The notes: a model not told the origin generated them from the letters alone. A DNA stretch of 64,000 nt from Roseovarius sp. MMSF_3359 (GCF_030733385.1 NZ_JASHJC010000004.1:248001-312000), one strand, 5' to 3'. Counted from the first letter of the stretch, positions 54,669 through 64,000 are shown. Numbers and translations are program-made.

Positions 54669-56546
54669 TCATTCGTTCACGATCACCGGTTTCGCCTCGT
54701 CGTGGCGTTCGATCCATTTGGACAGGGTCTGGTTCATCAGCTTGGGGTCGCGGGTCTCGATGGCCTGTTTCAGCGCATTCAGCGCGTTGGCCATTTCGAT
54801 TTCGGACAGGTGCCCCTCCTGCGCCCGCAGGATGCGGCTGTGGGGCGTGGTCAGCATGTCGGAGCCGATGAGCAGCTCTTCATGCAGTTTTTCACCCGGA
54901 CGCAGGCCGGTGATGAGGATTTCGATGTCGCCCTGGGGGTTGTCCGCGTCGCGCACGCTGAGGCCGGCGCCTTCGATCATCTTGCGCGCCACATCGCGGA
55001 TCGGGACGGGTTTGCCCATGTCGAGCACAAATACATCGCCACCCCGCGCAAAAGTCCCGGCCAGCAGGACAAGCTGCACCGCCTCGGGGATGGTCATGAA
55101 ATAGCGCGTGATGTCGTTATGCGTCAGCGTGACCGGGCCGCCCCGGGCGATCTGTTCCTGAAAGAGCGGGATGACCGATCCGCTCGACCCCAAGACATTG
55201 CCGAAGCGAACCATCGAGAACCGCGTGGTGGTCGAGCGGGTGGCGAGGTCCTGGATCAAAAGCTCGGCAAAGCGTTTCGACGCGCCCATGATCGACGAGG
55301 GCCGCACCGCCTTGTCGGTGGAGACAAGGATGAACCGTTCCACCCCGGCATCCCGGGCCGCGTCGGCCACGACCTTGGTGCCCAGCACGTTGTTCCGCAT
55401 GCCTTCCAGCGCGTTGTACTCCACCAGCGGCACGTGCTTATAGGCCGCGGCGTGCAGTACCGTATCAACCTTGTACTTGGCCATCACGCCGGTCACGAGG
55501 TCCTGCTCGCAGACCGAACCCAAAACCGGCTGAACATCGACATCGCTGCCCATATGGCGCAGCTCCCGGTCGATTTCGAACAGCATCAACTCGGAATGAT
55601 CCATCAGCACCAGCCGTTCAGGTTGACAGGCGATCAACTGGCGGCAGATTTCCGAGCCGATCGACCCGCCCGCACCGGTCACCAGGATCGAGCGCGCGCG
55701 ATAGGTGTCGGACACGCCGGGCAGTTCCTCTTCCAACCGGTCGCGGCCCAGAAGCGCGTTCAGATCGACGGGCTTGGTGGCGGGCAGGGCGGTCGCGCGG
55801 CTGGCGATGAGGTTGGCGAAGGAGGGCAGGGCATGCACCTCGCAGCCAACATCGGCCAGCTTGCGAATGATGCGCCCTTGCACTGCCGCACCGACACTGG
55901 GCATCGCGAGGATGATCCGGTCGATGCGCTGGCTCTTGACCAGATCGCGCAGTTCCGCTGGCGGATGGACACGCAGCCCCGCAATCGTGTGGCCATGCAA
56001 CAACGGGTTGTCATCGACAAAGACGACCGGTGTGACGCTGTCATCGGTGCTGAGGGCCGTGGCCAATTGCTGTCCGGTCTGGCCCGCGCCATAGATCATC
56101 AGGCGGGCGCGTTGCCCCTGGCTGGCATAGATCCAGATCATCGCCTGCCGGAGCAGCAGTCGCGCGCTGACCGTGAGGATCAGAAACACCATGCCAAAGA
56201 CGACAAAGACATGCGCCGGCGTCGCAGTCTGCGCGATCAGCATGGACGCCCCGGCCCCCATCACGCCCATAACCAATGCCACCAGCGCCGATTGAAGAAC
56301 GCCCTGCATCTGGTAGGCCCCAAGCCGAATTCGGTGCAGGCCCAGCAGGGCGGTCAATGTCGCCCCGGTTCCCAACAAGACAACCAGATCGGTCATGGTC
56401 GCCTCCGGCAAGGTCATCCACATCTCGGTGCCGGAAAGTAGCAACGCCGCCAGGAAATAGGAGGCGGCAATCAGGGCGATGTCCACGGTAAAGAGCAGCC
56501 ACCCCTTTTGCGCCCGAGAAAGCGACAATGCAAAGTTAAACAACAT
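54669..56546 (-). CDS. CapD/FlaA1-type nucleoside-diphosphate-sugar 4,6-dehydratase (large membrane form)
   Basis: Makes a 4-keto-6-deoxy sugar nucleotide for polysaccharide or glycan synthesis. A 625-residue protein like WbpM/PglF: four membrane helices (about 14-135), a CoA-binding-like domain (LMIYGAGQTGQQ, about 145-245) and a Rossmann dehydratase domain starting ILVTGAGGSIGSEICRQL (about 287). The catalytic Tyr of SDRs is replaced by Met in PSSIMGASKR, the S-M-K pattern of this subfamily. ATG at 56546 is chosen over an upstream frame at 56666. An epimerase gene lies upstream on the same strand. Confidence 0.9.
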   Translation of the reverse strand: MLFNFALSLSRAQKGWLLFTVDIALIAASYFLAALLLSGTEMWMTLPEATMTDLVVLLGTGATLTALLGLHRIRLGAYQMQGVLQSALVALVMGVMGAGASMLIAQTATPAHVFVVFGMVFLILTVSARLLLRQAMIWIYASQGQRARLMIYGAGQTGQQLATALSTDDSVTPVVFVDDNPLLHGHTIAGLRVHPPAELRDLVKSQRIDRIILAMPSVGAAVQGRIIRKLADVGCEVHALPSFANLIASRATALPATKPVDLNALLGRDRLEEELPGVSDTYRARSILVTGAGGSIGSEICRQLIACQPERLVLMDHSELMLFEIDRELRHMGSDVDVQPVLGSVCEQDLVTGVMAKYKVDTVLHAAAYKHVPLVEYNALEGMRNNVLGTKVVADAARDAGVERFILVSTDKAVRPSSIMGASKRFAELLIQDLATRSTTTRFSMVRFGNVLGSSGSVIPLFQEQIARGGPVTLTHNDITRYFMTIPEAVQLVLLAGTFARGGDVFVLDMGKPVPIRDVARKMIEGAGLSVRDADNPQGDIEILITGLRPGEKLHEELLIGSDMLTTPHSRILRAQEGHLSEIEMANALNALKQAIETRDPKLMNQTLSKWIERHDEAKPVIVNE

Positions 56547-56758
56547 GCCCGATACCCCCAAAGCGGATAGCCCGCCGTGACATGGCCCAAAGCGATATGT
56601 GCGAGATGGTGCCTGTTCGTCGTTGGGCGGCATCATAACCTGTCGCGGCTTGACCGAACAAGTCACGAATACGACAGGAGTAAGCGTTTGATTTTAATTG
56701 GTTGTTCCGCGTTCCCGGGGGCGAAGGGACATATTTTCGATGGGGGTGACAAATTCCA

Positions 56759-57631
56759 TCACGGTTTTGTGGATGCCCCTTGTTGGCGAAGCTCTGCAAC
56801 CAGGGCTGGCGGATCGGTTTCCAGGGTCACATCGGGCAGCAGCCGCCTGAGCGCGCCGGTGTTCATCGTGACCTCCTGGACCGCCGCGACCGGTGCATCA
56901 CGCCAGAGGATGGCGTTGCCAGCAGCAGCGATGAGGTCCTGCATCGCGATCGGTTCATGGGCGGCCACGTTCAGGATGCGCGGCAGATCCTTGGCCGGGT
57001 ATCGGGCCAGGGCGATCAGGACATTCGCAACGTCCGTCGCGCCAATATAACTCCGGCGCGGGCCGTTGCCGTCGGAGAACCGATCAAGCGTGACGGGTGA
57101 CTGGCTCGCCAGACCTGCCGCAAGACTGTCTGCGCCAACAACATTTGCCAGCCGCAAACAGCAATGGTGCAGCCCCGCATCATCAAACCCGGCCACGGCT
57201 TGCTCCATGGCCAGTTTCGAATGCCCATAGGGGTTGATGGGGGCAGGGGGTGTTGCCTCCGTCGCATTTTGGGCGGGGCCATAAACCGCCGCACTCGAAA
57301 GATGAAACAGCCGCGCAGCGCCGCAGGTCAGCGCCACGTCACGGCTATCGCGGGCGAGGGTGACATTGGCCTCAAGCGCCGCCGCATCCCCGCTGGTTGA
57401 CCCCCAAAGGGCAACGACCGTCCCACAGTCGGGCAGAAGGTCGGGATCATCACCTGGGGACCACCGGATGGTCCTTTCACACGGACGATCGCCGCGCGTC
57501 TGGTACCAGATCTCCATCCCCGGTGGCGGGAAAGCCGTCCAGACCCGGCGCAACATCCGTCCCAGGCGGCCACCGGACCCCAAGATCAAAACCGATGATG
57601 ATGGGTCATGTGCCACGCGCTTCCCTGCCAT
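56759..57631 (-). CDS. NAD-dependent epimerase/dehydratase family protein
   Basis: A 290-residue extended SDR: Rossmann motif LILGSGGRLGRML (residues 16-28), LSSAAVYG, and catalytic Tyr135/Lys139 in NPYGHSKLAME, then NVVGADSLA and LNVAAHEP. Acts on a sugar nucleotide, probably for surface polysaccharide, with the neighbouring dehydratase. Specific substrate unknown. Confidence 0.82.
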   Translation of the reverse strand: MAGKRVAHDPSSSVLILGSGGRLGRMLRRVWTAFPPPGMEIWYQTRGDRPCERTIRWSPGDDPDLLPDCGTVVALWGSTSGDAAALEANVTLARDSRDVALTCGAARLFHLSSAAVYGPAQNATEATPPAPINPYGHSKLAMEQAVAGFDDAGLHHCCLRLANVVGADSLAAGLASQSPVTLDRFSDGNGPRRSYIGATDVANVLIALARYPAKDLPRILNVAAHEPIAMQDLIAAAGNAILWRDAPVAAVQEVTMNTGALRRLLPDVTLETDPPALVAELRQQGASTKP

Positions 57632-57703
57632 GCTGCCCTTTCCGGATCAGGCGCGGAAGGTGATTGGCACGGGCGGCCCTGTCAAGGGACGATGCGGCGT
57701 GGA

Positions 57704-58303
57704 TCAGATATTGGCGAAGAGGTTGATGTCGACGAGGTCGCGATCCCGCTGACGCTCCTGCGGATGTTTCATGAAGGACGGCAGTTGCAACGCGGGGCGG
57801 GCGTGTTTTTCCGATTGTGGTCTTTCCGGGGGCTGCGGTTGGACCCGGCGGGGGGTCACGTCCGGGCCAATGACGCGGATCTTGCGCGCCCGGGCGAGAT
57901 TGCGGCGCCGCATCAGGTCGGCTCGGCGCATTTCCCGGCGGTTCATGTTGGAATAGTTAAGGATGATCGCGCAAACCAGCGTCACGTCGCGCCAGAACGC
58001 AGAAACATCTTCGATCGGCGCCAGGAGGAAATTCTGGACCAGGCTGGAGCAGAAGACAAATAGGGCAAGGACGAGCGCCGTGATACGCAACTGGAAGCCG
58101 CTCATGAATGCCACACTGGTCAGCAACAAGAGGGTCGAGCCGATCACATCGGCCATGATGCCTGGTGCTACCGGCAAGAACAGGGCTTTCTGATCGACGC
58201 CGACAACCAGATCCAGCGATACCGCGGCAAAGTAAGAGCCGATGACGATACGGATCAGGTTCAGGCCGGTCTGGTTCAGCCAACGATCATCTTTTGGGAC
58301 CAC
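57704..58303 (-). CDS. Hypothetical membrane protein with basic C-terminal tail
   Basis: A 199-residue protein with four hydrophobic helices (LIRIVIGSYFAAVSLDLVVG, GIMADVIGSTLLLLTSVAFM, ITALVLALFVFCSSLVQNFL and VTLVCAIILNYSNM) in a DoxX-like spacing, followed by about 75 residues rich in Arg and Pro (RRADLMRRRNLARARKIRV and RPQSEKHARPALQLPSFM). No firm family assignment. It stands between the epimerase gene and gyrA on the same strand. Confidence 0.65.
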   Translation of the reverse strand: MVPKDDRWLNQTGLNLIRIVIGSYFAAVSLDLVVGVDQKALFLPVAPGIMADVIGSTLLLLTSVAFMSGFQLRITALVLALFVFCSSLVQNFLLAPIEDVSAFWRDVTLVCAIILNYSNMNRREMRRADLMRRRNLARARKIRVIGPDVTPRRVQPQPPERPQSEKHARPALQLPSFMKHPQERQRDRDLVDINLFANI

Positions 58304-58442
58304 GAGAATTTCCTGACGAATGCGAATTGCAGGGAAAACGGCGAAACTCGTGACGGCCCAAACACGGTAACGGGCCGGAAAGAGTTATGCCCGGAAATCC
58401 GGCAGGATTACGCCATTTGCGTGAAAATTCGTGGTTAATGCA

Positions 58443-58473
58443 GGTTAAGGGCGAGTAGAGCCCGCCCTTAACC
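58443..58473 (-). terminator. Stem-loop downstream of gyrA
   Basis: An 11-bp perfect stem GGTTAAGGGCG (58443-58453) with CGCCCTTAACC (58463-58473), three bases beyond the gyrA stop. A long U-run is lacking, so termination is likely but may be Rho-assisted. Confidence 0.65.
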
Positions 58474-58475
58474 GC

Positions 58476-61217
58476 TCATTCGTCGACCTCGACGGTCTCA
58501 TCCTCGGACTGCTCGGCAATCCAGGCGACGCTGACAACTTCTTCGCCCTTGCCGGTATTGAAGACGCGCACACCCCCCGCACTGCGGGACCGGAAGGAGA
58601 TACCGTTGACTGGGACGCGAATGGACTGCCCCTTGGAGGTGGCGAGCATGATCTGATCGTCAAGCGCCACCGGGAAGGACGCGATCAGCGGCCCGCCACG
58701 CATTGCCTTGTCCATCGCGGTCACGCCCATGCCACCACGCCCGCGGACGGGGTAATCATGGCTGGAACTCAGTTTACCAGCGCCCTGCGATGTGATCGTC
58801 AGGATCAGGTTTTCGGCCGCCTTCATCTCTTCGAACCGCTCCTGGCTGATCGCGGCATCGGCATTGCCTTCCTCGTCGGGGGCCGCCTCGTCCTCGGCCC
58901 CGGCCTGTTGCCGGCGCATCTTGAGGTAAGCGGCGCGCTCGTCCGGCGTGGCCACGAAATGGCGGATGACGGACATCGACACGACCTCGTCATCACCGCT
59001 GAGTTTCACACCGCGCACACCCACCGACGAGCGTGAGTTGAACACCCGCACCTCGGTCGTCGGGAAGCGGATGGCACGGCCGGATTTGGTGACCAGCATC
59101 ACGTCTTCTTCGTCCGAGCAGATCCGCGCGTTGATGAGCTTCGTCTTGGCGTGATCATCCTCGAACTTCATCGCGATCTTGCCGTTGGATTTCACATTTG
59201 TGAAGTCGCTCAGACGGTTACGGCGCACAGTTCCAGCAGATGTAGCAAAGACAATCTGCAGGTCGGCCCATTGATCCTCTGGCACATCCACCGGCATGAT
59301 TGCCGCGATGCTGACCCCCTGCGGGATCGGCAGAATGTTGACGATGGCCTTGCCCTTGGACGTGCGCCCGCCAAGCGGCAGCCGCCAGGTCTTGAGCTTG
59401 TAGACCATGCCATCGGTGGTGAAGAACAAGAGCTGTGTATGGGTGTTGGCGACGAAGAGCGTGGTCACCACGTCCTCTTCCTTGGTCTGCATGCCACTGA
59501 GGCCCTTGCCGCCGCGCTTCTGCGCGCGGAAGTCGGCCAGGGCGGTGCGTTTGATGTACCCGCCGGACGTGACCGTCACGACCATATCTTCACGCTCGAT
59601 CAGGTCCTCGTCTTCCATGTCGCCGGACCAATCGACAATTTCTGTGCGACGCGGCACGGCAAACTGATCGCGAACTTCGCGCAACTCGTCCGAAATGATG
59701 CCCATGATCCGATCACGGCTGGCCAGAATGGTCAGGTATTCCTTGATCTTACCGGCCAGTTCGCGCAGCTCGTCGGTCACTTCCTTGACGCCAAGCTGGG
59801 TCAGGCGTTGCAGGCGCAGTTCAAGGATCGCACGGGCCTGCGCCTCAGAGAGGTTATATGTCCCGTCATCGTTCGCCGTATGGGTCGGATCGTCAATCAG
59901 CGCGATATATTCGAGGATGTCGCCGGCGGGCCAGCGACGGGTCATCAGCTTTTCACGCGCCTCCGCCGCATCCGCCGAAGACCGGATCGTCGCAACGATC
60001 TCATCGACATTGCTGACCGCAACCGCCAGACCACACAGGATATGGCTGCGCTCGCGGGCCTTGCGCAGCTCGAACGCGGTGCGGCGGGCCACAACTTCTT
60101 CGCGGAAGGTGATGAAGGACGTGAGGAACGCCCGCAGGGTCAGTTGCTCGGGCCGTCCGCCGTTTAGCGCCAGCATGTTGCAGCCGAAATGCGTTTGCAT
60201 CGGCGTGAAACGGAAAAGCTGGTTGAGCACGACCTCAGCCGTGGCATCGCGTTTCAATTCAACGACGACCCGCACGCCATTGCGATCGGATTCGTCTTGG
60301 ACATGGCTCACGCCTTCGATCTTCTTCTCTCGTACCTGCTCCGCGATCTTTTCGATCATCGCGGCCTTGTTCACCTGGTAGGGGATCTCGTCGATGACGA
60401 TGGCGTAACGATCCTTGCGGATTTCCTCGACGCGGGTTTTCGAGCGGATTATGACGCTGCCGCGGCCTTCGATATAGGCCTTCCGCGCGCCGGAGCGGCC
60501 CAGCATGATGCCACCGGTCGGAAAATCCGGGCCCGGGACATAGTCGATCAACTGTTCGCTGGTCAGGTCCGGGTCCTCGATCAACGCCAGCGTCGCATCG
60601 ACAACTTCACCAAGGTTATGCGGCGGGATGTTGGTGGCCATACCGACGGCGATGCCGCCAGCCCCGTTGACCAGCATGTTCGGAAAGCGCGCAGGCAGGA
60701 CGGTGGGTTCCTGATCCTTGCCGTCGTAATTGTCCTGGAAATCGACCGTATCTTTTTCGATATCTGCCAGCAGCGAGGCGGCGGGCTTGTCCATCCGCAC
60801 CTCGGTATAACGCATGGCGGCCGGGTTATCGCCGTCCATGGAGCCGAAGTTGCCCTGACCGTCGAGAAGCGGCAGGGACATCGAGAAATCCTGCGCCATC
60901 CGCACCAGCGCGTCATAGATCGCGCTGTCGCCGTGGGGGTGGTATTTACCCATGACATCCCCGACGGGGCGCGCCGATTTGCGGTACGGTTTATCGTGGC
61001 TGTTGCCGGTCTCGTGCATGGCATAAAGGATACGCCGGTGCACCGGCTTCAACCCGTCGCGCAGGTCCGGGATCGCCCGGCTGACGATCACCGACATGGC
61101 GTAGTCCAGGTAGGATGTCTTCATCTCGTCGGTAATCGAGATCTTCGGGCCATCATACGAAGGGGGTTCGGGCGAGTTTTCTTCTGAATCTTCAGGGGGT
61201 TGCGGCGTATCGCTCAC
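58476..61217 (-). CDS. gyrA: DNA gyrase subunit A
   Basis: DNA-cleaving subunit of gyrase, 913 residues. From GTG at 61217: [20 protein letters not shown], catalytic Tyr138 (AMRYTEVRM), the quinolone-resistance region [15 protein letters not shown] with wild-type Ser98 and Asp102 (equivalents of E. coli Ser83 and Asp87), then the C-terminal beta-pinwheel ([17 protein letters not shown]-type box [13 protein letters not shown]) and an acidic end. The GTG start is supported by a promoter whose -10 (61261-61266) lies inside the longer frame open from 61319. Sequence suggests a quinolone-susceptible enzyme. Confidence 0.97.
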   Translation of the reverse strand: MSDTPQPPEDSEENSPEPPSYDGPKISITDEMKTSYLDYAMSVIVSRAIPDLRDGLKPVHRRILYAMHETGNSHDKPYRKSARPVGDVMGKYHPHGDSAIYDALVRMAQDFSMSLPLLDGQGNFGSMDGDNPAAMRYTEVRMDKPAASLLADIEKDTVDFQDNYDGKDQEPTVLPARFPNMLVNGAGGIAVGMATNIPPHNLGEVVDATLALIEDPDLTSEQLIDYVPGPDFPTGGIMLGRSGARKAYIEGRGSVIIRSKTRVEEIRKDRYAIVIDEIPYQVNKAAMIEKIAEQVREKKIEGVSHVQDESDRNGVRVVVELKRDATAEVVLNQLFRFTPMQTHFGCNMLALNGGRPEQLTLRAFLTSFITFREEVVARRTAFELRKARERSHILCGLAVAVSNVDEIVATIRSSADAAEAREKLMTRRWPAGDILEYIALIDDPTHTANDDGTYNLSEAQARAILELRLQRLTQLGVKEVTDELRELAGKIKEYLTILASRDRIMGIISDELREVRDQFAVPRRTEIVDWSGDMEDEDLIEREDMVVTVTSGGYIKRTALADFRAQKRGGKGLSGMQTKEEDVVTTLFVANTHTQLLFFTTDGMVYKLKTWRLPLGGRTSKGKAIVNILPIPQGVSIAAIMPVDVPEDQWADLQIVFATSAGTVRRNRLSDFTNVKSNGKIAMKFEDDHAKTKLINARICSDEEDVMLVTKSGRAIRFPTTEVRVFNSRSSVGVRGVKLSGDDEVVSMSVIRHFVATPDERAAYLKMRRQQAGAEDEAAPDEEGNADAAISQERFEEMKAAENLILTITSQGAGKLSSSHDYPVRGRGGMGVTAMDKAMRGGPLIASFPVALDDQIMLATSKGQSIRVPVNGISFRSRSAGGVRVFNTGKGEEVVSVAWIAEQSEDETVEVDE

Positions 61218-61260
61218 GTTGGTGCCTGTCCTGTTCACTGTTCTATATTTTGTTGCCGAA

Positions 61261-61290
61261 ACTATATCAGAGGCAGGATATGGGGTGCAA
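61261..61290 (-). promoter_or_regulatory. Promoter of gyrA
   Basis: On the minus strand TTGCAC (61285-61290), an 18-base spacer and TATAGT (61261-61266). It gives a leader of about 35 bases to the GTG at 61217 and rules out the upstream ATG as start. Confidence 0.6.
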
Positions 61291-61409
61291 TGGTTGTTGC
61301 ACTTCGGCACTGGCAGCACTCGGCGTACGCTGCCAACATACTGTTTTCATTGAAAAGTAATTTTATTGGGGCAGACTGATGTTAATCATAATTAACGAGG
61401 AGCAGAAAG

Positions 61410-61679
61410 ATGAGTATGTCCGAGACTGAGATGCTGTTGAAAGGCTATGGCCTGACCACGGCTGAATTCTTCTATCGCATGCCGGATTATCAGAACGTGT
61501 TAAACAGCTATGTCTGGCAGGAATACGACACGGCGCCCGACCATCCGCGCCTGTTCGAATTCATCGAATTCTGGCAACGCGAGATTGAAGGCCCCTTGCA
61601 TTCCGTGGCCTTCAGCCACCGCAAACTGGTCGCCCCTGGCGAATGGCGCAACGTCACCGGTGAATTCACCCTGCACTGA
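61410..61679 (+). CDS. usg: Usg family protein
   Basis: An 89-residue protein with the conserved blocks LLKGYGLTTAEFFYRMPDY, LNSYVWQEYDTAPDHPRL and HSVAFSHRKLVAPGEWRNV. Usg proteins are small alphaproteobacterial proteins named from a trp-linked gene; their function is not established. AACGAGGAG precedes the ATG at 61410. It is divergent from gyrA. Confidence 0.9.
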   Translation: MSMSETEMLLKGYGLTTAEFFYRMPDYQNVLNSYVWQEYDTAPDHPRLFEFIEFWQREIEGPLHSVAFSHRKLVAPGEWRNVTGEFTLH

Positions 61680-62054
61680 CGTGGGCGTCCTCCGAACCGG
61701 AAGGGGCCTTGGGCCGGATGCTTTATAGCGTCAGGTATCTTCTTTGGGCCGGGTTGACCTAGGTTGCATTAGGGTCGACTGGCCGGTCTGTCCTCCGGGT
61801 TCACCTGTTGCGTCGCTTCCGCGTTTTGATGCACATCCAGCTTGCTCAAGGGCGGATTGAAAGCACATTATCAACGTATCCCGCGCCCGACGCCCGCACA
61901 ACGTGCCGGTCATGATCATCCGAAGCATAGAAACTGCACGCGCCACGCCTCTTCATCGCACCGCCTGCTGCTGCTCAAGCCCTGACCCCAGGCCTCACCC
62001 GGCGCCGACAATGCCATCGCGGTTTGTGGCCACCGCCTTTTCACCGAAATTCAG
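61680..62054. other. Intergenic region usg to SDR gene
   Basis: Both flanking genes point into this 375-base region. No full gene is seen; short frames on both strands (for example 61731-61946 minus, 61903-62271 plus) lack ribosome sites or family features. It could be a decayed gene, but no parent is recognised. Confidence 0.35.
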
Positions 62055-62804
62055 TCAGCGCACCGCGCGGTTCATGCCGCCGTCGGAAAGGATGCTCTGC
62101 CCATTGATGTATCGCGCACCCTCACTGGCAAGGAAGACGCAGGCTTGCCCGATTTCCTCGAATGTTGCGGGCCGCTGCGCGGGGATCTCCCGGCGCGCGC
62201 GCTCCGACAGGTTCACATTCTCGCAAAACCCGGGAAGCAGGTTGTTCATGCGAATGTTGTGGCGAGCGTAGCGATCTCCATAAAGCTTCGAGAAGCTGTG
62301 CAACGCGCCTCGCAACATGCTCATCGGATAGGGCGCGCGGGGCTCGATCGTGTTCATGGAGGAAATGTTCACAAAAGCGCCGCCGCCTTGTTCGATCAGG
62401 ATCGGCGTGACGATGCGGGCGATCTTGACGACGTTCAGAACGTACATGTCCAGGCTTTCGTGCCATAGCTCGTCAGGAAGCTCCAGAAGTGGGCCATCGA
62501 AGTCCGCATCGAAGCCCACCGTCTTGATCGCTTCCGGTACCGTCCCGCCGTGGCCCATATTGCTGACGATCGCATCAATCCGTCCGTATTCGCGCATGGT
62601 GTCGTCGATCATGGCCTGCAGGTCATCGACATCAAGGACAGAGCCGCGGCGGCCGATGCCCCCCAACTCCGCCGCCAGTTCCACAGACCGGTTGGACGGG
62701 GACATCAATGAGACCTTGTAGCCCGCCTTTGCCATTTCAACGGCGCAGCCGCGGCCAATTCCCTGGCCGGTTCCCGTCATCAGCGCGACTTTCACTTCGG
62801 ACAC
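62055..62804 (-). CDS. SDR-family protein with Met at the catalytic Lys position
   Basis: A 249-residue short-chain dehydrogenase-like protein: TGTGQGIGRGCAVEMAKAG (cofactor site), NMGHGG, FVNISSMN (Ser148/Ser149), Tyr159 and LPGFCENV. At the Y-x-x-x-K motif the sequence is YPMSM (residues 159-163), so the catalytic Lys is Met; the nearby Lys is at residue 173. Either it uses another residue or it has lost normal redox activity. It is divergent from a LysR gene across 118 bases, a typical regulator-target layout. Confidence 0.8.
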   Translation of the reverse strand: MSEVKVALMTGTGQGIGRGCAVEMAKAGYKVSLMSPSNRSVELAAELGGIGRRGSVLDVDDLQAMIDDTMREYGRIDAIVSNMGHGGTVPEAIKTVGFDADFDGPLLELPDELWHESLDMYVLNVVKIARIVTPILIEQGGGAFVNISSMNTIEPRAPYPMSMLRGALHSFSKLYGDRYARHNIRMNNLLPGFCENVNLSERARREIPAQRPATFEEIGQACVFLASEGARYINGQSILSDGGMNRAVR

Positions 62805-62922
62805 GATACCCTCCTTCGTCAGGTTTGGATGATGTGATTATTCATTCACTCACCTCAGCATGGGTCTCCTATAGTCCATAAAACCATCGAGTTTTTCGGA
62901 TAACGGTGTTAGATTTTCTCAC

Positions 62923-63801
62923 ATGATTGAAAACCTCCGCCACCTCCGCGCCCTGCAGGCATTTGACGAAACGGCAACGCAGTCCAGCCTGACAAAGGCG
63001 GCGGATGTGTTGAAAGTCACCCACGGGGCGATCAGTCGGCAGATCAAACTTCTGGAACTGCACCTTGGCGTAAGCCTCTTTAATCGCCGCCCCAACGGCG
63101 TTGAATTGACGAAGGCCGGGGCGCGATTGCATCAATCAACCCGAGCCGCGTTTTCGGAATTGAAATCAGGCGTATCGGACGTGAAGCGATTGCATCACCG
63201 GCAATCAATTATCGTGTCACTGTCGACGTCACTGGCGCTGAAATGGCTGGTGCCGTCGTTGAGCTCGTTTCAACAGAAGCATCCGGGCATCGCATTGCTT
63301 TTGGACACGAATGATGCGTTCGCCGACTTTGAGGCGTCCGAGGTCGACGTGGCCCTGCGGTTCGGGAAACCCGGTTGGGAGGGGCTTTACCATGAGCGGC
63401 TTAGGCAAGAGGAGTTGATCGTCGTCGCCTCGCCATCGCTCATCGGGGAAAGGAACCTGCCGATGCGCGCCGAGGATATTCTTGGGCTTCCGCTCCTGCA
63501 TGATGCCTTCAACGTCGGGTGGGATAGTTGGGTTGAGCAGGCCGGGCTCAGTCCGGATCGGATCAATTCGCAAAAGATCAGGTATGTGGATAGTGCTGTC
63601 CTGCTCGAGGCTGCGATAGACGGGCAAGGTGTGGCGCTGGCAAGGCATCTGCTGGCGGAGAGGGATTTGAACCTTGGTCGGCTGATCCGTCTCGATGACA
63701 GCCGGGTTCCTCTGGACCGTGGGCTGTATTTCGTTTGTCGACCCGGCGACAAGGAGCGGATCACCGTCAGAATTTTCAAGAAGTGGCTCATGTCAATCTG
63801 A
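62923..63801 (+). CDS. LysR-family transcriptional regulator (GcvA-like)
   Basis: A 292-residue regulator: winged HTH (LRALQAFDETATQSSLTKAA, DVLKVTHGAISRQIKLLELH, LGVSLFNRRP) and substrate-binding domain with a GcvA-like pattern (WLVPSLSSFQQKHPGIALLL, DVALRFGKPGWEG, LPLLHDAFNVGWDSW, DSAVLLEAAIDGQGVALARH). ATG at 62923. It probably controls the divergent SDR gene. Confidence 0.92.
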   Translation: MIENLRHLRALQAFDETATQSSLTKAADVLKVTHGAISRQIKLLELHLGVSLFNRRPNGVELTKAGARLHQSTRAAFSELKSGVSDVKRLHHRQSIIVSLSTSLALKWLVPSLSSFQQKHPGIALLLDTNDAFADFEASEVDVALRFGKPGWEGLYHERLRQEELIVVASPSLIGERNLPMRAEDILGLPLLHDAFNVGWDSWVEQAGLSPDRINSQKIRYVDSAVLLEAAIDGQGVALARHLLAERDLNLGRLIRLDDSRVPLDRGLYFVCRPGDKERITVRIFKKWLMSI

Positions 63802-63883
63802 GCGCCAGACCCCAAAACACTCATCAAAACGGTTATCGGCCTTATCAGTGGTCAAAAGCCACTTCGCCCGGCAAGACCGGCAT

Positions 63884-64000
63884 TCAGCTCTTTTGCCTCT
63901 TCTTCTCCGCGATCACCTTTTCCGCAAGATCCCGGGCGATGGCGAACGCCCCTTGGATCTTGTCCTTGTCTTTCTTCCAATCGCGGCGGATGACGATCTT
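63884..64000 (-). CDS. C-terminal end of an unidentified protein
   Basis: The last 38 codons of a minus-strand gene whose start lies beyond the window: KIVIRRDWKKDKDKIQGAF, then AIARDLAEKVIAEKKRQKS and a TGA stop. Lysine-rich and helical. Too little is visible to name a family. It converges on the LysR gene. Confidence 0.6.
   Translation of the reverse strand, partial: KIVIRRDWKKDKDKIQGAFAIARDLAEKVIAEKKRQKS

Noticed and set aside
61217-61319. N-terminal extension of gyrA from ATG at 61319
   Set aside because: The predicted gyrA promoter -10 and -35 lie inside this stretch and the added residues do not resemble GyrA N-termini; the GTG at 61217 fits better.
61903-62271. 122-codon plus-strand frame near the SDR gene
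   Set aside because: Its second half is antisense to the SDR gene and the first half has no family features.

Overview
The window looks like chromosomal DNA of a marine-type Rhodobacteraceae (Roseobacter group) alphaproteobacterium. Reasons are the high GC content, dense operons with ATGA or TGATG overlaps, LpxI in place of LpxH in lipid A synthesis, a Usg protein beside gyrA, non-pyrrolysine MttB and GcvT-type dimethylglycine oxidase families, and protein sequences that read like roseobacter orthologues throughout. No tRNA, rRNA, CRISPR array, insertion sequence or prophage was recognised. Identifications rest on motif reading and memory of families; no database search was run.

Layout. Positions 1-7100: 3' part of alaS, a DUF1330 gene, typA (minus), a FemAB-like acyltransferase (minus), a 45-aa membrane peptide, ssb (minus) and a lytic transglycosylase. 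7086-8888: an AraC regulator and miaA (both minus). 9002-20973: a long plus-strand housekeeping run, pyrH-frr-uppS-cdsA-dxr-rseP-(41-aa peptide)-bamA-skp-like-fabZ-lpxA-lpxI-lpxB, covering UMP kinase, ribosome recycling, isoprenoid and phospholipid precursors, outer-membrane protein assembly and lipid A synthesis. 20983-25184: FosX-type epoxide hydrolase, a membrane protein, a Rieske oxygenase with its putative XRE regulator and a palindrome between them, and a small roseobacter-type hypothetical gene. 25228-27830: ilvN and ilvB (minus) behind what reads as a complete attenuator: promoter, 15-aa leader peptide with Leu-Val-Val-Ile-Val, alternative hairpin and terminator. 28198-34943: VanZ-like protein, a dimethylglycine dehydrogenase-like flavoprotein divergent from an MttB-family methyltransferase, and a LysR regulator. 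35034-38936: a hybrid histidine kinase with HPt domain, an exported SUOX-like domain protein without the cofactor cysteine, and a divergent LuxR response regulator. 39251-39886: an AT-rich orphan gene. 39965-42285: a minus operon for tetrahydrofolate/corrinoid one-carbon metabolism. 42523-44360: ppx and rlmE. 44671-50459: a peptide-binding protein, a candidate sRNA, 3-hydroxybutyrate dehydrogenase, a patatin-like hydrolase, a DUF502 protein and psuG. 50814-54303: homocysteine methyltransferase, GNAT, rpsB and tsf. 54669-58303: polysaccharide sugar-modifying enzymes and a membrane protein. 58476-64000: gyrA, usg, an SDR protein lacking the catalytic lysine, a LysR regulator and the tail of an unidentified gene.

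Two themes run through the accessory genes. One is methylated-amine and one-carbon metabolism: MttB-like and DMGDH-like proteins, a methyltetrahydrofolate-corrinoid methyltransferase, a MetF-like reductase, homocysteine methyltransferase and possibly the Rieske protein. The other is a dispersed intergenic repeat present in four places (about 2.5, 29.7, 39.1 and 54.5 kb) that creates false small ORFs.

The most useful new observations are the ilv leader peptide/attenuator, the roughly 75-nt promoter-hairpin-terminator unit upstream of bdhA, the perfect 9-1-9 palindrome before the Rieske gene, the SDR protein with Met in place of the catalytic Lys, the two-component cluster with a cofactor-less SUOX-like domain, and the AT-rich orphan gene next to a repeat.
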